Origin: Fistularia commersonii
Taxonomy: Eukaryota > Chordata > Actinopteri > Syngnathiformes > Fistulariidae
DNA length: 64,000 nt
Assembly (NCBI GenBank): GCA_037954325.1
Contig: JBBMNZ010000026.1
Coordinates: 4,219,501-4,283,500, forward strand
Direction: 5' to 3'
The notes below the pieces were generated by a model that was given only the letters and a program-made list of their open reading frames with translations, was not told the origin of the DNA and made no database searches. Shown one piece after another: positions 1-14,719 of the stretch. Numbering within the stretch: position 1 is the stretch's first letter; every line of letters begins with the position of its first letter. The position numbers and the translations under genes were made by a program.

Positions 1-3000
1 GAATCTGGAATGTATTTCTTTTGAAGCCCGAGTACGGTGCTGATAATGAGCTTCGTTTGTGTGAATTGACAGAAAGCATTTTCATCATGAAATACAATAA
101 GAAAAGAATTCACGACAAAATAATTTGTGGATGGAAAAGTATTTTCATCCTGTCTGAATTTTGTAACAGAAGTATAGTTCAACTGCACCACTAATTCCTG
201 CTCCCTGTGATCCTAATATAGAGAGGATATAGAGAGCTGTGCTGCTTTTGGTGATACGTTGCAAAACTGGGTCTCCTCACTGCACAGTTTGGTCTCGAGC
301 TGTGAAGGAGAGCAGGACAGACATTTTTCTTCTTCCGCAACTTTCCTCCTCTTTCACAGGTTCTGGCTATGTATTTACCAGCACAGTGTGCAGATTCTGA
401 TTGGCAATAACACCAAACCACCAACGCGTTCCTGTGATTATAATACTTGCGGTTACAAATGACAAAAACCCCAGACACTTAAGTGTTGGTTGCTATTAGT
501 TTTAAGGATAAATCAGAGGCAGGAAATGAGCATTAGAACTCGCAGATTTTTGAAAAGATTCATTGACGGAAAGCAGATGGCCGAGTTATCCAAACAGATA
601 TGCATCTCTGAACAGATAAGGCATATTTGTGTGATTGCCAGAGAAATGAGAAACGGGAGACAGGTCCTACTACCCTGAGGTTAGCCTGACAAGACTGACA
701 CAATATGATTTTCCATTAAGGTACTATTGTGGGCCAGAGGTTGCATGAAATGTGACAGGCGGCTGTCTCGTGACTCTCCATGCAGAGGAAGCTCAGTTTC
801 CCCGAACCAAAAACGGCATTCGAAATGTTAATTGAAAAAACAATTAATTTTTTTTTTTTTTTTTAAGTGTCACAAGAAAATCAAACCGAAGATTTTCAGT
901 ACTTGCGAGGAAGGAGAGAAAAAGGCAGAGGCAGACAGAGAGAGGGGGGTGGCGAGGGTGATGAAAGGGAGCAGCACTAGGTGAGAGTGCCAAGACAGTA
1001 GGAGGTCTGGAAAAGGGACAGAAGAGAATGGAAGCAGATGAGAGGCAGATCAAAGACCAAGACGGCCGGATGAGGATTGGAGATGCCAACTCAGTTTAGA
1101 GCGTCTGAAAATGGCCTCATATCCTATCTTTAGGTGATGGGATGTGCTCACTATTTTTGACTCGAAAGGAAAACACTATTCAGATCAGCAACGTTCTGCT
1201 ACAACATGTGTCACTGGCACAAACCGCTGGCAGGCTTAGATATAGTGTCATCAGGCTGCAAATGATATTGTTCTATATTTCTGGGGACAGTACGCATAAA
1301 ATGTCCGGTTTTCCTTAGATAAAAAAAGCACATCGAAGAACAATTGAAGAAGAGGTGCAGCTGCTGTGAAAGTGTCAACTGTGCATCCTATGAATACAGT
1401 GCGGGGTCAACATAAAATAACCTGTCTTGAACACAACAGGTTTCAGTTAAGAAGAGGTGGCCCCTTATGAAATGTGAATAAAAGAACATCAATCATGAAC
1501 CCTCCACCTACCTGTTTTTCAATCACGACCCATTAATACAAATAATAATTATACAATATGATTAACCCAAATCATATGTTTGTCTTACATCACTCTGGTC
1601 CACTGAAACCCATTCGGTCCTTGTATAATCATCAACGTTATCCTTTGTGCAAATGTAAGTGCAACCATGGAGTGCCTCAGCCGCATATGAAAAAGTTCAA
1701 ATTATAGGTTAGTCAGATGTCCTCCACTAGTACAGGGATTCAGGTGCAGATTCATGCTGCTGTGTTCTCAATGCGGTAATATATATTTTGCACCAGAAAC
1801 AGTCTTGGACCGCTAGCTGCACACAACTTTCAAATGAAAACAAAGTTCTGGTAAACACAACAAGGGGATAAAGTCACATTCTCACCCACCGTCACATCTA
1901 CAGTATCTACAACATTGCCATGGCAATAGCACGCTCACCTCACTAGGAGGAAATCGCCTTCAAGCCAATTTCCATTCAAGGTAGGTTATTGAACATCATG
2001 GCTTTATCACAGTCGCTGACAAGCACAGGACCCTACGGCATTATGGTCAATATATAATTATCATTTGATCTTTTATATCACAATCCAAACCAAGGCAAAT
2101 GGAGATGTGCAGAGCCGTTTTCATGGAAAAGCAATGACAAACTGGTTTGCAGCTAGGAATTCAAAATTCACTCCTTACTTGCTGATTAATGGGGCTCGGC
2201 GGACTTGCCATTCCGCCAGACATCCCTCGCAATGCACAGATGCCGCATTCATTAACTGGCAAACCTAAAAGTTGCACATTGAACTGCAGCAAATGGGCAA
2301 CTTGGGAACCAGGGACTTATTTTGGACGCTGGTGTTTGATTGTAAAACATTTCGAAAATGCAGCAAAACAAGATACAAGATGGGCTCATAATAAAAAGAC
2401 TATGTTTATGATTCAGAGACATGATATATTTATTTTGGTGATATATTAAATCTGCATGGTTCAACTAAATCTAATATTTTGTGTTTTAAAGTAACACCTC
2501 AGACACATAACAATTCAGTAAAGTTAATACAAGATATCCTTTGTAAATAACAATTCTATGCGTTGATACATTAATAAATTTGTTTTCAGCAGGTACTCCT
2601 GTAAAGCTAGCTGTGCGCCCCTTTTTTTAACAGGTTTAAAATGCTGAATTATTGAACTGATTATTTAGGCTGAAGTGAGGATCGTCAAGGCTTAATATCT
2701 TCGACTGTGCTAGTTTCACAATGCATTTAGTAACTAAACACACCAACTGTTGTAGCAAAAGAAAAAGGGTGAGCAAATCAGGATTCAAGAGCGATGCCTC
2801 GTGATGCCTAAGTTAAAATGTCAGTGCCATCACGACCTTTGAGAACACAACTGAAGGGCTCAGTGCCAGCAGGCACTGGCAATCACATGTCTGCTGCAGT
2901 CAAAACATCGGGGCCCCAAATGTGCTAACCTGCTTCACAAATAGACAAACATGTGGCGACATATACGGTGTTTTGTCACTGGAAGCGGGGAACAGCGAGA

Positions 3001-6000
3001 GAAAATTATGAAGGGAAAAAGGTGACAAGAAGGAAAAAAAAAAAAAACTGGAACAGGTGGCAGCACAAAAAATGAGGTGGGCCAGCTAAAAAAAGAGCAG
3101 ACAGAGCCAAGAGGCACAGAGAACCGCTCTTCATTTATTAGTGATGAGAACCATTACAGGTCAGTGATGTTACACATGCTAGATCGCATGCACGGTGGGG
3201 TTCGGATAATACAAACATAAATGGCTTCAGCCTCAAAAATGATCTGTTCAGAGTATTTCTTTGTTGTTTCAGGTTGTACCCTGTGAACTTTGGTTCTTAC
3301 AACCCCAGGGCTTTAGAAGTTTGAACATTTAAAATCCAGCAGTTGAGTGAAGTTTCATCTTTCTTACATCCTCTCTGTAATGTCAGCAGGTTTTCATGTG
3401 TATGATTGCCAATACACTTCTCAAAGTTCTCTTTCTATTTTTCAATCTCCCTCATTTGCTTCGTCCTTGACTAAACTCTTTCGCAGTTCCTTTGTTCCTT
3501 CTGTGTCCTCACATCCTTACCCCACCGTATCCTCCCGTCATGTCCTCTTCCTTTACCTCCTCTGTCACTTATTTCTGGCATCCTAAAATCATGCTCTCAT
3601 ATTTCCGCTCTCGTGTCCTCCCTAACAGCCTTCTTCTCATCTCCCATCATTCTGTCATCCTCCCTACCTACTCTGCTGTACCCTTTGTCATTGTTAAGAT
3701 AATTATTTATTAACATGTTTATGTCACCACCATCCCTGTCTGTCTGTCGGTACCATCTGTGCCCAGTTAGGTGCCCGCCTCCCTGCGCCGTTCTGCCCTG
3801 CCTGAGGGGGAGAGAGTCATACACAGGGGCACAGATCAGAGACTCCCACACAAACACATACACTTTCTCTCCTTTTTAGATCTTATTTCTTGGACACACA
3901 AAATCTATACGCACACACACTCCTTCTGCTGACAGCTCCCTTGCTCCCCTGTGCTGCCCCTGGGGCTAGCTGGGGTTAGCCAGGAAGAGAGGCACACAGC
4001 GGTAGCCCTTCTGTCCTGTCGTGTTCTATTCTGTTTGCTTTGCTCTGAAGACTGTTGTGAAAGAGTGATGTTACCTTGATAAAGTTATTTAGAGGACATT
4101 GACAGGATGCACACTTAAGACACTTGTGACACCCAATCATGGTATTCTATCTTCTGTGAACATTCGCCCAGCTTTGAGAGGCATATGGGGCGGGTGAATG
4201 CAAAAGTAACTTGACTGTACGATAAAAATGAATCCAACATGGAGAAATAAGTGGAAAATAATCCAATAAAAGTGTTCTTCAATGGTATACAAAATTAGAT
4301 TTTTCGTCAAAAATAACATTGCGTAGTTGTTAAAACACACTATTATAACCTGAAACCATTCATAAAGGATTTAAGCATTTAACTAGGTGTCATCTCAACC
4401 ATCATATGACATTGCAGCTGGGAAATGAGGAGGGAAAAGGAAGAAAAAAAAAAAAGAGAACAGGGGAGAGAAAGTTTGAAGCAATGAGGGAGGGAGAGTG
4501 AAAGATAGAGGGAGACAGAGAAAGCCTATGGGACTGTGGCAGGATTGTACTCATGCATCCTGAATCTCAATAAGTAAACAGAACAAATATTCTCGATTTC
4601 TTTCCCTCCTTCTCTGCTCCTCTTACAAGCCATTCCAGGTCCCTTGCCGCCCATCCCCTCTTCCTGATCTCTATCTGTTGGCTTCTCCACTTCTTGGCAG
4701 TCCATTCCTCTCATCTTCCTTACTCCCCATGGCGGCTTTTTTTTTTTCATCCCCTCTTTTTTGCTCCATTTCTTCAAATCTCATACTTTTTCAGCATCAG
4801 GTTCTCTTTTTTTTTTCCTCCTTTCCACCTCTATAAAATTAGCCACCATCCCCCCACACCGCCACACCCCTCTAACGGGCTCTAGTGCCAATTTTACAAA
4901 TGCATAAACGTAACTCCCTCTATCTCGGCGACAAGGACCAGATGGGAGGCTGGTGGAGAAGGTGGTCCTGGTGGCCTCTATCAAGAGCTGTGAGGAGTGC
5001 AGATACATCCTTGGGGACAATGGCTCATTAGTGTGAATGGTACACAGGAGAGCATGTAGTGGCTGTGTGGGTATATGTCTGTGTGAGAGCCTCAATCTAT
5101 AATTAGGAGTCACAGCGAGTACTGCTATGGATCAGAGTTAGATAAGTGCTCTGGCACCTTGCCACCATTGGCGCTAACCTCATGTTCACACACACGTGTG
5201 TGTGTGTGTGTGCACCTGCACACAGCCAAGCTACTACCACTGCGGCAGTGTCGTGCACATGTTGAGGATGATTCGGCATCCGCATCCTCGGAAAAGTACC
5301 GCCCGCAGATGGCCGGGGCCGGTTGAACGTATCCAGTTTTACCTTGACAATATCTGTCTGGAGTTAGAAATCACATCCGCAGACACACCCACACACCTGT
5401 ACTTTCTCATCTGCCTACCTGAGGCGGGCAATCGGGGAGCCACAATGGGCGCCATAAATAGAGGATCAAAGACATGACACAGCCACACATGGATGCACAC
5501 AAACTGAAACACTCAAAATAGGGACTCATTCTTGCCATCAAACACCCTCAGAGGGGACGACTCACACATATTATGCAAAACACAAACACGTACGCACTTC
5601 CTCGGGCATGCAACCTCCACCTGGGTAGAGGAATCTTTCATCTTGGCTGTGATTTCTACTGGGCATGCATGTATACTCCATCCCCACCGCCCCTGCCCCT
5701 TTCTCCACCTGCTACCCAGTCCCATAAATACATACACCCTCAGTCAATATGAAGGGATCGTGCCTCACGCGCACTAACTTCTGTAAATTAATTTACAAAT
5801 TAAATGCCTGTAGCTGGGATTTACTGGTAAGAAAGGGATACCACTGGATCTTAGCGTTCATGTAATCCCTGGGTTAGAACACAATGTAGAACCTGTTTTT
5901 CAATTTTGTACAAGAAAAAGGTAATGGTGATAGAAGGCGAGGTTCACTAAGCAGTCCTTGGAATATCTTAAGACACATCAAAAATATCTTTGGGGAAAAG

Positions 6001-8847
6001 ATGGATTATGTATCTCTTCTAGCTTTGCCAAAAAGCAGTAGTTTTATGCCACTTTGTTTCACCTTGGTTTGGAAAAAGTGTTTAGCTCATTAATTTTGCT
6101 TCAGTAGCAATAAGTAAAGGAGTGAATAATAACAATTCCAAAGTGCAGAATTACGGTCCTTGAAGAGTTTAAAAAGCAAAATGAATCACGAATACACATT
6201 CACACACAAGATGATGATGAAAGTATTTATTGCTGGTTGTTTGTGTAAAAGCAACCTAAGACAAACACTCCAATATAAGTACGGAAGTGCGTAGGTGCTC
6301 TTGCATAAAAGGAGCAAACAAATGAAGCGCTAATGGCTCTTATTGTCTCCTTTTGCTTTAACCTTCAAACATAAAGGTCATTTTCTTCCGAGGCAGATAC
6401 CCACACATTCAAAGTAAATCTGCAGAGATAGGACAGCTACATTTTGCTTTTAATGCGTCCTTACTGGCTGCGCATGTTGAGTCTGATCACCGTATGAGTA
6501 CAGATGACTGCCTTTGCCTATGCACCTGTGCTTATGCGTTATGTAATGAGCAATTTGTATGTCTGAGTGGAGGGTGATGGTGGAGGTCGAGCCTGTCTGG
6601 ATAAGCTCACAGATGGGTCACAGTTCAATAAAAGGTGCTGTGTGATGTGACAGGTAGGTTTACAATTCCAAGTGTGATGACAGGCGGGGTCGAAGGTCAA
6701 ATATTAACAGGAAAAAGAGAGCCAGGAAAAGGAAGGCAGGGACACGGCAATCACATGTTGGTGCTCTGAATCCTAAAGCATGCTTACAGCAACTTTGGTA
6801 CAACACAGTATAGGTTGGTAGGTAGGTAGGGATTAGACACCAGGAACAGGTAGACGTTTTTCCCAAGTTACATGTATGAAAAGCTTCAACAATAATAATT
6901 TGTAAATCCCTGATTTTAGGGGAAATTGAATTCCCGGCATAATTGTTTCTGATAGGAATTGACTGTGTCACTTGCATTTGCAAGGGAAGGCAGGGCCAAA
7001 AATATACTCCCTGGATGTCCTGTTATTTAAAAGAAGTATATATGCATTAAACAAAAAGTGCTGAAATCTTTGGGGAATACTTTATCTGCCATGCATAGCA
7101 CTTTAATGTCTTTTTTAACTTATAATATGCAGTCGTAAGCGGTATCCTTGTGGTTCAACATCTGTGCGCATTTCATTTGCAAAAATTACTGACATTAAAA
7201 AAAAAATAACCATATGAGCTGTCAAATTAAAAAAAGAGACATTATCTTAACTTCTGAGTAATGATTGAACAGATAGTTTATGAAAAGCAGTTTCTGACCT
7301 CTAAAATTATTACTTTAGCTGTTTCATCAGCTTCTTTGATGCAATCTTGTTTAAATTTATTGATAACACCAAAGTAGATTAGTTCTTGATGCCAACATCA
7401 CTAACGGGTCACCATCCAGTGGGGTAAAACCAGTAAAGGTATGACAGGCTGCATTCTTGTCTACACTGTGGGACAGGGGAGTGCAGGTGGCATTCCTTTT
7501 TCAGGGGGTCTCCATACAAGGTCTTGATTTCCACATAAAATGGATCATATTAACCAATTTTTCATGGTTTCACTTCACTCAGTCGGCATGGGTTTCATTT
7601 GTTTTCATATAAATATATATGTATTTTAAATTAGGCAATTTCACAAGCTAATCATGCTGGAATGAAATAAAGAAACATAGAAATAAGATGAGGCTCTGGG
7701 AAAAAAAAAACCTGAATGAAGAAAAACCATATTGTTGAATGCTATATTTGCAAATTTGTCTGGTAAAGCAAACACAGATCTGAGATGATTTAACCATCTT
7801 AGCTGTGTGCTTATCAGACCTCTCTACAAAGACCCCCTGGTTTGTTTTCCATCTAGTACAATACATTGATTTGGACCACTACAAGACAGTCACGTCCAGT
7901 CAGGTGATATCAGAATCGAGACACTCACTCAGTTGTCTCCTTGACGATAAAGTGGCGCTCCCATGCGCCTTGATTCCCTGGAAATAGAAAACATGTTGAC
8001 ACAAGGAATCACCATAAGAAAGGGTGGGCATTGACACAAAAGGTTTTATGAGGCATCCCTCTAGACTCTACTGAGACCTTTTGTAAAAAGACAAAAAAAA
8101 ACACTTGATATTTGACAGCAGTCCCGCAAGTGTTTCGTCCCAACTCTCTCTGGTGCATTCGTTGGTGTAAATGCAATTGTTTATCTATCTATACTTGCAT
8201 CAGCAACATTTCCAAACTGCCATAGCGTCACTACTGGAAGGCTTGGCGACTCCAAAAACAACAAAAGTAAAATAAAGCTTCCTCCAACTTCTATGACTCA
8301 AGACTGGTGTAAAAATCTCCAAAATACCAAACTGACTAACTAACTATAACAAGCAACCGATTGCAGGGCAGCATGACACCCTTCTGTTTGCGACTGCAGA
8401 GCAACAAACAAAACCCTTCCTGCTGCCTCTTGCCGAGACTGACATTTGATATTGACATGTTCAAGATTCAGGTAACAGTTAGATTAAAAAAGTCAAGGGC
8501 AACATAAGACCATGACATGCGATCTTATTTTCAAAATTTAAATACAGGTCAAATTAAGCAATTTGAAAAACCATAACTATAGGAATATTAAGTAAAAGAC
8601 CTAGATAAACAGGGCACCGCGCTACATTCTGTTCTCCTTGAGCACCTACATCCAAACTATACAAATAGGCACACATATACACACCCACGCACACACGTGT
8701 AATAAGGGCACATTATCAGGGACAAGTATTCAGGGAGCTGTTGTTTAAAACCAGTACCATCACTGGAGGTATTTGAGGTGAGATGTATTACCAGAGAGTC
8801 TCTATACCACCTGGGCCATATATAAATAGCTGAATATTTGTCATTCT
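1..8847. other. Probable 3' ccser1 intron sequence, no gene recognised
   Basis: No exon, RNA gene or intact transposon found. It holds a T homopolymer near 846-864, polypurine stretches (3000-3110 and 4430-4530) and long CT-rich runs (3347-3700, 4590-4860). A more GC-rich block at about 4880-5480 stands out from the AT-rich background but has no convincing splice sites. Open frames of up to about 110 codons here have no family resemblance. Confidence 0.6.
5187..5213. repeat. Self-complementary (CA)n(GT)n microsatellite
   Basis: CACACACACGTGTGTGTGTGTG is a dinucleotide tract that switches phase at a central ACGT. It is alternating purine-pyrimidine and can fold back on itself. Confidence 0.9.
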
Positions 8848-9021
8848 GGAGCCGAAAGTCCCTGGTTTGATTCCCTCGCTCCTCTCAGTCTATTAAATTG
8901 TTGGTGAGCAAGACAATGAGCTGCTTCCCAGGCACTGCTTGGTGGCTGCCCGATGCTCACGGTTCATCCATCTTGCGTAAAATGCAGAGAACAATTTCCC
9001 GCAAGGGATTAATAAAGTATT
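8848..9021 (+). mobile_element. tRNA-derived SINE, head-truncated copy
   Basis: A B-box-like CTGGTTTGATTCC is followed by a GAGCAAGACA-type body, a GTGGCTGCCC module and the 3' module ATGCAGAGAACAATTTCC...GGATTAATAAAGTAT. The same body recurs at 10210-10436 and 53603-53820. This is a common fish SINE body with a LINE-like 3' end; I do not assign a family name. Confidence 0.75.
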
Positions 9022-9298
9022 AAAAATACAAAAATGCATTTTTTTTCATTGCATCAAGGGATTTGATAAATGAGCTGTAGACACAGACGCAAGCTCTCCA
9101 AATGGAGATAAACTCCTCCATGTCAAAACCTCCGCTTCTGCTTCCTCCTCCTCACAGTCTGTGGATGTGCTTCGGTGCAGGAGTGGTATCAGATGTGTGG
9201 GTACATTTTTAGACACTTGTTTACTTTCTTGATCTGCACCTCCTCTGCTGGCTTGTTTCTGCTCAGCTTGGCCTTGCTGCTTTACCTTGACCCCCACT

Positions 9299-9300
<2 letters not shown>

Positions 9301-9346
<46 letters not shown>
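9301..9346. repeat. 46-nt C homopolymer
   Basis: An uninterrupted run of 46 C, reading as G46 on the minus strand, which is the sense strand of ccser1. It has G-quadruplex or i-motif potential. Homopolymers of this length are error-prone in sequencing, so the exact length is uncertain. Confidence 0.95.
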
Positions 9347-9348
<2 letters not shown>

Positions 9349-10209
9349 GATTGTGAATTGACTCACCTCTTACCTCAATATTCTCCCACTTCCATGCACT
9401 ATCTGCTGGTTCCTTCCCTCTTGCAAACACTGATGCATTTTTACAATATACAAATTAATGATTTTTTTTGATTAAACAATCCATAGAATATGAAAGGACT
9501 GTCGTATAAAAAAAAAAACTGAAAGTGAGGGTAAAGTCAAAAGAGTACACTAAGAAGATGAAACTGATCTGAGTGATATACAGTGATAATTAAACTTTCG
9601 CATAAAGATGGGAATGTAATCAAGTTGAATACAATGAAATCCAAAAAATGGATGAAAAAAGAGCAAATGTATCGTATCTTGCTGGGAGGTGGGGCCACAA
9701 GTTCAAGTAAGATGAAAATGTGGAGAGTTTAGCCAGATTAAAATTAAGAAAGATAAAAGGCAAGAAAAATGTTCTGGATTGGCAATTTATTTATGAAAAA
9801 AACTAGGGGCAATGATAAAATGCAACGAAAAAAAAAGATGGACGGGCAAGAGTAATGGCTGACTTAAAAAGAGAAAAAACTAAGTAGGGCAGAATGCTGC
9901 CTCCCCTGTGTTTTGCCACCATCCTCTTCCTTTTTCATTCTTTCTTTTTCCTATCCCTCCCAGCACCATTACTCAGTAAGGACCACGGCTGTAAAAAGTG
10001 ATCTAGTTTGGGAGTTGGAGACCTACATAGCCAAAATCAGCACCGGTCTTTCCATTCCCATGCTGAAATTGGCACAGATGTGGGGAGTTCTGATGACGCA
10101 CGTTCACATGATCTATGTCATCATACGATTTTATTCAGGGATCCCCTTGCCCCAAAAAGATAAGAGATACCAACCAAAGTCCTTCAACACGCAGGCTTCG
10201 CAAACGGGA

Positions 10210-10436
10210 CATGGCGCAGAGGGTTAGAGAGGTCGCCCTTGGAAACGAACATTCCTGGTTTGAGTTCTGCATTCCCCCTAGCCTGTCCAAGTGTTGTTGA
10301 GCAAGACACTGAACCCTAAATGCTTCCCTAAGTGGTAACCCATCATGTTTCAGCCATGATGAGTTAAATGCAGAGGTCAAATTTTGTTGATGCAGAGCTG
10401 AATGTGTAACCGAATGTGACAAATAAAGGGATTTCC
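10210..10436 (+). mobile_element. tRNA-derived SINE with recognisable head
   Basis: ATGGCGCAGAGGGTTAGAGAGG resembles an A box (GGCGCAGTGGTTAGAG type), and CCTGGTTTGAGTTCTGC resembles a B box. The body follows: TTGAGCAAGACACTGAACCC, AAATGCAGAGGTCAAA and a terminal GACAAATAAAGGGATT. Same family as 8848-9021 and 53603-53820. It is diverged and non-coding. Confidence 0.78.
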
Positions 10437-12260
10437 TTTCACCAAAGTCTTACATGTTTCTTTGACCTGATGGATCACTAATTCTGGACATACAAAAAAA
10501 AAAAAGACAAATAATAAACGGCTGGTCTCTGGAAGGGTCAGGACAGTCAGTTACATACAAGCTCCTCAATGAAAAATCATTTGGTGGTGTACGATTGCAC
10601 CGCTGTATATTTAAACGTGTTTACTGCTCGGCTGTGAACTCCCACTTAGTTCAACAACTTGCATTTCATGGTTCATATTGGAGTAGTAAACCCAGAACGG
10701 TGAGATTATATAATCTAGCTCGTCAGTTGTATTGTTTCCAATTTTTTATTATTTTTTTCCACTGAGATCTCAAAACCTTTCTCCTGAGGGGCATTATTAA
10801 CACCTACACCAAAAATGTTTTTAAGGGATCACACAAGGGTCAAATTTAAATATTCACTTTTTATGCTTTTCTCAGTTTCCATGTTTTTTTTTAAGGTGGT
10901 GGTTATCAGCTGTGGATACATGATTATAACTTATTATAATCGATTGGTTTATTGAGTGCTCGTTATTGGCACCGAGTATTTCATACTTATTCATCTCTAA
11001 GTGAAGGGACATCTTAAGATGGAACCAAGGGAAGGGATGAAGCAAAGAAATGGCCGATGTTGAAATGTAGAGCCAAAGGAAGAGAAAGGGTGTGCTGAGA
11101 ACAGAAAACTAAATTGAGAAAGTTGTTGCTAATCATCAGTGGATTTTGACACCAATGTAAAAGCCTTACTTTCAAGAAAGACCGCAACATTTACTTGCGA
11201 CTGGAATGAAAGAAAAACTGTCTGAAAAGAAACCAAATCTTTGAGTGTCCCTGCAGGTCCTTCAAAGTCTCCTGTGTTTATTCTTTAACCACGTACTTTT
11301 CTCCCCGTACGCCTCTTAATGATTTCTTAGAGTAGTTCTGAAAATTATGGGTTAGTTCATATTTCATAGTGAGTGTTTTTGCCTCTCTGGCAATTCATGT
11401 CAGTTTGGGAGAATATCAGGCCTTTATCAGCAGAAGCTCCGGTAATCCTTCATTGTGCTTTACACTCATGCAAGTGTTCATCACACCGAGAGACGGTTTT
11501 AAAAATTCATATCCAAACAGGGTATAATCTGTCAAAAATGAATAGAAATCACTGATACATTATTTATGTATGTAAAGAATAAAGTGTTGTTAAATTTCAA
11601 AAATACATAAATCCCTAAAAGCTGATAATGCGTTTATTCAGTTCAGAGGCAACCATTACCTCACAGACTTTGGGTGAATACTGGACACAAATCTGGTTTT
11701 CTTTCTCACACACATTGGCTTAATTATGCAATAATCAATCAATCAATAAATAAATAAGTAAAACAGGATGGAGAATAAGTGAGCCATTCTCCAAAAAAAA
11801 TCCATAAGGTTTAATTTCCTGACCTTTATGTGATATTCAGTGGCCCTTTATGAACTACGATAAAACGTGAACTTTAAAATAAAATGGCCTAACATGTATT
11901 TCTGAGGCACAGAGTCCTAAGGGTGGACTATGTCCCTTGGTGATGAGTAGGATACAAAGGGTGTGGGGTTGCAGAGCATCGGAGAAGAGTGAAGGACAGG
12001 GGCGAAGAGAGGAGAAGAGTTTTTTTTTTCTTTTTTAGAAAAGTAAACTTCGACACTTTCAGGTGAAGGAATACAGGTGGAGGAAAAATAGGGGGGTGGT
12101 AAAGGAAACAGGAGAGAGGGATGATTGACCTCTCCAAGTGTGTGAACCAATAGAAATAGCTGCCCTACTTGTAGACACACTTTCTCCTGCTAGCCAGCAG
12201 TCCTGAATGTACTGGGGTAGCCAACCTATATTGGCTTGTTCCTTGCTGCAGCGACTCTCT

Positions 12261-12300
12261 CACACACACACACACACACATACACATACGTACACACACG
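12261..12300. repeat. (CA)n microsatellite with TACA variants
   Basis: About ten CA units followed by TACACATACGTACACACACG. Confidence 0.9.
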
Positions 12301-14719
12301 TTCCTAACCCCCACCCCTCAAACACACAGGCGTGGGCAAACTGTGAGGGAGGGTGGAGGTGGTGGGTGGGCTCAAATCAGGCCACACATGCTGCATGCTA
12401 CTCCTGAATTAAGTCACCTGTGTTGTGAGACTAGCTTGCTAGCGGGCAACCAGCTGCTCTTCTAATTAAGAGCCCATCTACTCAAGAGGGGATGAGCATA
12501 TGGAGGGCTCTATTTGAAGGAACTGGACTTAATAGATAACAGCGCCATACATCTGACCACTAGCCAGACTTGCCGAAAGTTGAACATATTGTTACAAAAT
12601 GAAAATGTCACTTGAAAAATTAATGAATGGTTTAGTGCGACAGAGCTGTAGATCAGTGCTCCAGCCACTTACAGGCACAGCATTCATTTAAAACATTTGA
12701 CAAAGTATCACAAAACCAGTCCATCAGTAGGTGAAATTCATATGCAACAGTTAAAGAACACGTAAACCAGGCTTGCCTGCTAAGAAATGATTGGAATCCA
12801 ACCGTGCACTTAGTCCCCTTCCCAATTATTTTGATGTCCGATACTTTCAAAAAGCAAAGCAAAACAAGTAAGCCTGGGGCAAAGAGAGATGGCAATGAGC
12901 TAAGAAGGCCCAATGCTGTGGGAAGCACCTCCATAACACAAGTTGACTGCTGAAGCAAAGGTTGTTGGATGACCTGGACTTTGTATTTATTGTAAAAGAT
13001 AACCAAAATCAGCATTGAAAACTTAGCAAAGACAAAAGATTTGTAAGACATTTTCGAGGTCTCGGCATAAAACACCCATTCTGTTATTTGATTTTCCCAT
13101 GTGCGCTCCCTCTCTAGCAGGTTTTAGGTCAAGTCCTTGGTGTCCAGTGTTTGGTCTGCTGCCCATGTTACCAACCACTAGGAATCTGAAATGAGCAGTT
13201 TAGGTGGCTTAGTCCAGGAATGTGTCCTCAACTTCAGTGTCTGGCGAGTGGTAAGTACGGTAACCAATAGAAAGAAAAACCCCATTAAACCTAGTATTTC
13301 CAATAAATGAATATGTTCTTCCATTACGGCATCGCAACAATAAGGTGAACGGCGCTGCATGAAACACAACTATTACAATAATTGGATTATACTGTCTGAC
13401 AAGTTAAGAGTCACCAATTCCACTGAAACTGCATTTAGAATTCCAACGGTATTATTTCTATTAATGTACACTTTGCTGTCCATGGCAAGAACAAATGGCT
13501 AGTTTGCTAAAAAACAAAAATAAATGTAATTACATCCGCAGACAGACAGGCGCTCACAAATTTATGGGAATGCAAATGGTTGCAAATATTAAAAAAGGGA
13601 AACAACTCCCTTACCCTGCAAAATCGCTTCTAGAATAAATATAGTTATCTACTAATGTATTTAATGTAAGCATCTTCATGTATATGAATATTATCAAGGG
13701 ATAAGCAGGAATCCCGCTACTAATAGTTTGTTTTAGTTTTTTTTTTTTTCTTAACAGCAGGTGGAGGCAAAAGCAATACTCTGAGTTCAGTCAAATACTG
13801 CATGTTTTATTCACTGTGTTTTGAAGCGGTTTCTTGGCTTGTGTGCATATTGTACTTAAAAGTGAATATCCAGCATATTACAACTACCAGTGCTACTACT
13901 GCCAATAAATAAATAAACGAATAAATGATAAAATAAATATTGTGGCAGGCTTGTTGTTTGGCATTAATTTAACTTTGATTTTAAAGTCCAACCATTCAGC
14001 CATAAAGTCAATAACTTAAAGTAAGTTTGTGCTGCTAAAAAGGTACATGTTCTGCTTTTGTTATTTTCAACTTTTAATTGCTCATCTTAATTATATTTGT
14101 TGAAAGAAATTGCAAATGAACCAGGAAATAATTTTCCTTTTTATTTCATACACAACATAGCCAGCTGTCCATTCGAATTTTAGATTTTGTTCAAATCTAC
14201 TTCTTGAAATTCAAAATTTGTTAATAGTTATATATCCAAGTTATAAAGAAATTGGATCTGATTTCAACTCCTGGAATATCTTTTGGGGCTAATCGATACT
14301 TGTGTTTTATACCGGATGCTTCAGTGATTTTTTCTCATTAATAGGAAGATTTTTCTATATCTATTGGTTAAGGTGGGAGTCTGAAGCAAAGAGCCTTCGA
14401 CTTTTTCTTTACCAGCCCCTGTTTGGAAAGGCTTAACCAGATGTCATGCTCAGTCTCTGCAGAGGAAATTACTTGCACCACCTTCACCAGCAGCACCAGG
14501 CCACTGTTATTGTCTCTGCATCACTGATATGCAGACAAGAGCCATTGAGGTTTGTGAAGACAAATCTGGTTACACTTGGCCACACTTGGACCCTCTGTAT
14601 TGATGGAGTTCATTATATGGCTTGGATTTTTTTAAAATTTAACAGCTTTGCTAAGTGCATTTTGAAGCCAACTGCCAAAATACCACTGTGTGCATGTCAG
14701 TTACTTGTTCAGTGTTGAC

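Noticed and set aside
5196..5477. 93-codon plus-strand open frame
   Set aside because: It begins inside a GT repeat, has no recognised domain, no splice context and no neighbours that support it.
12653..13075. 140-codon minus open frame
   Set aside because: Hydrophobic low-complexity translation with no domain; no splice borders or initiation context consistent with ccser1.
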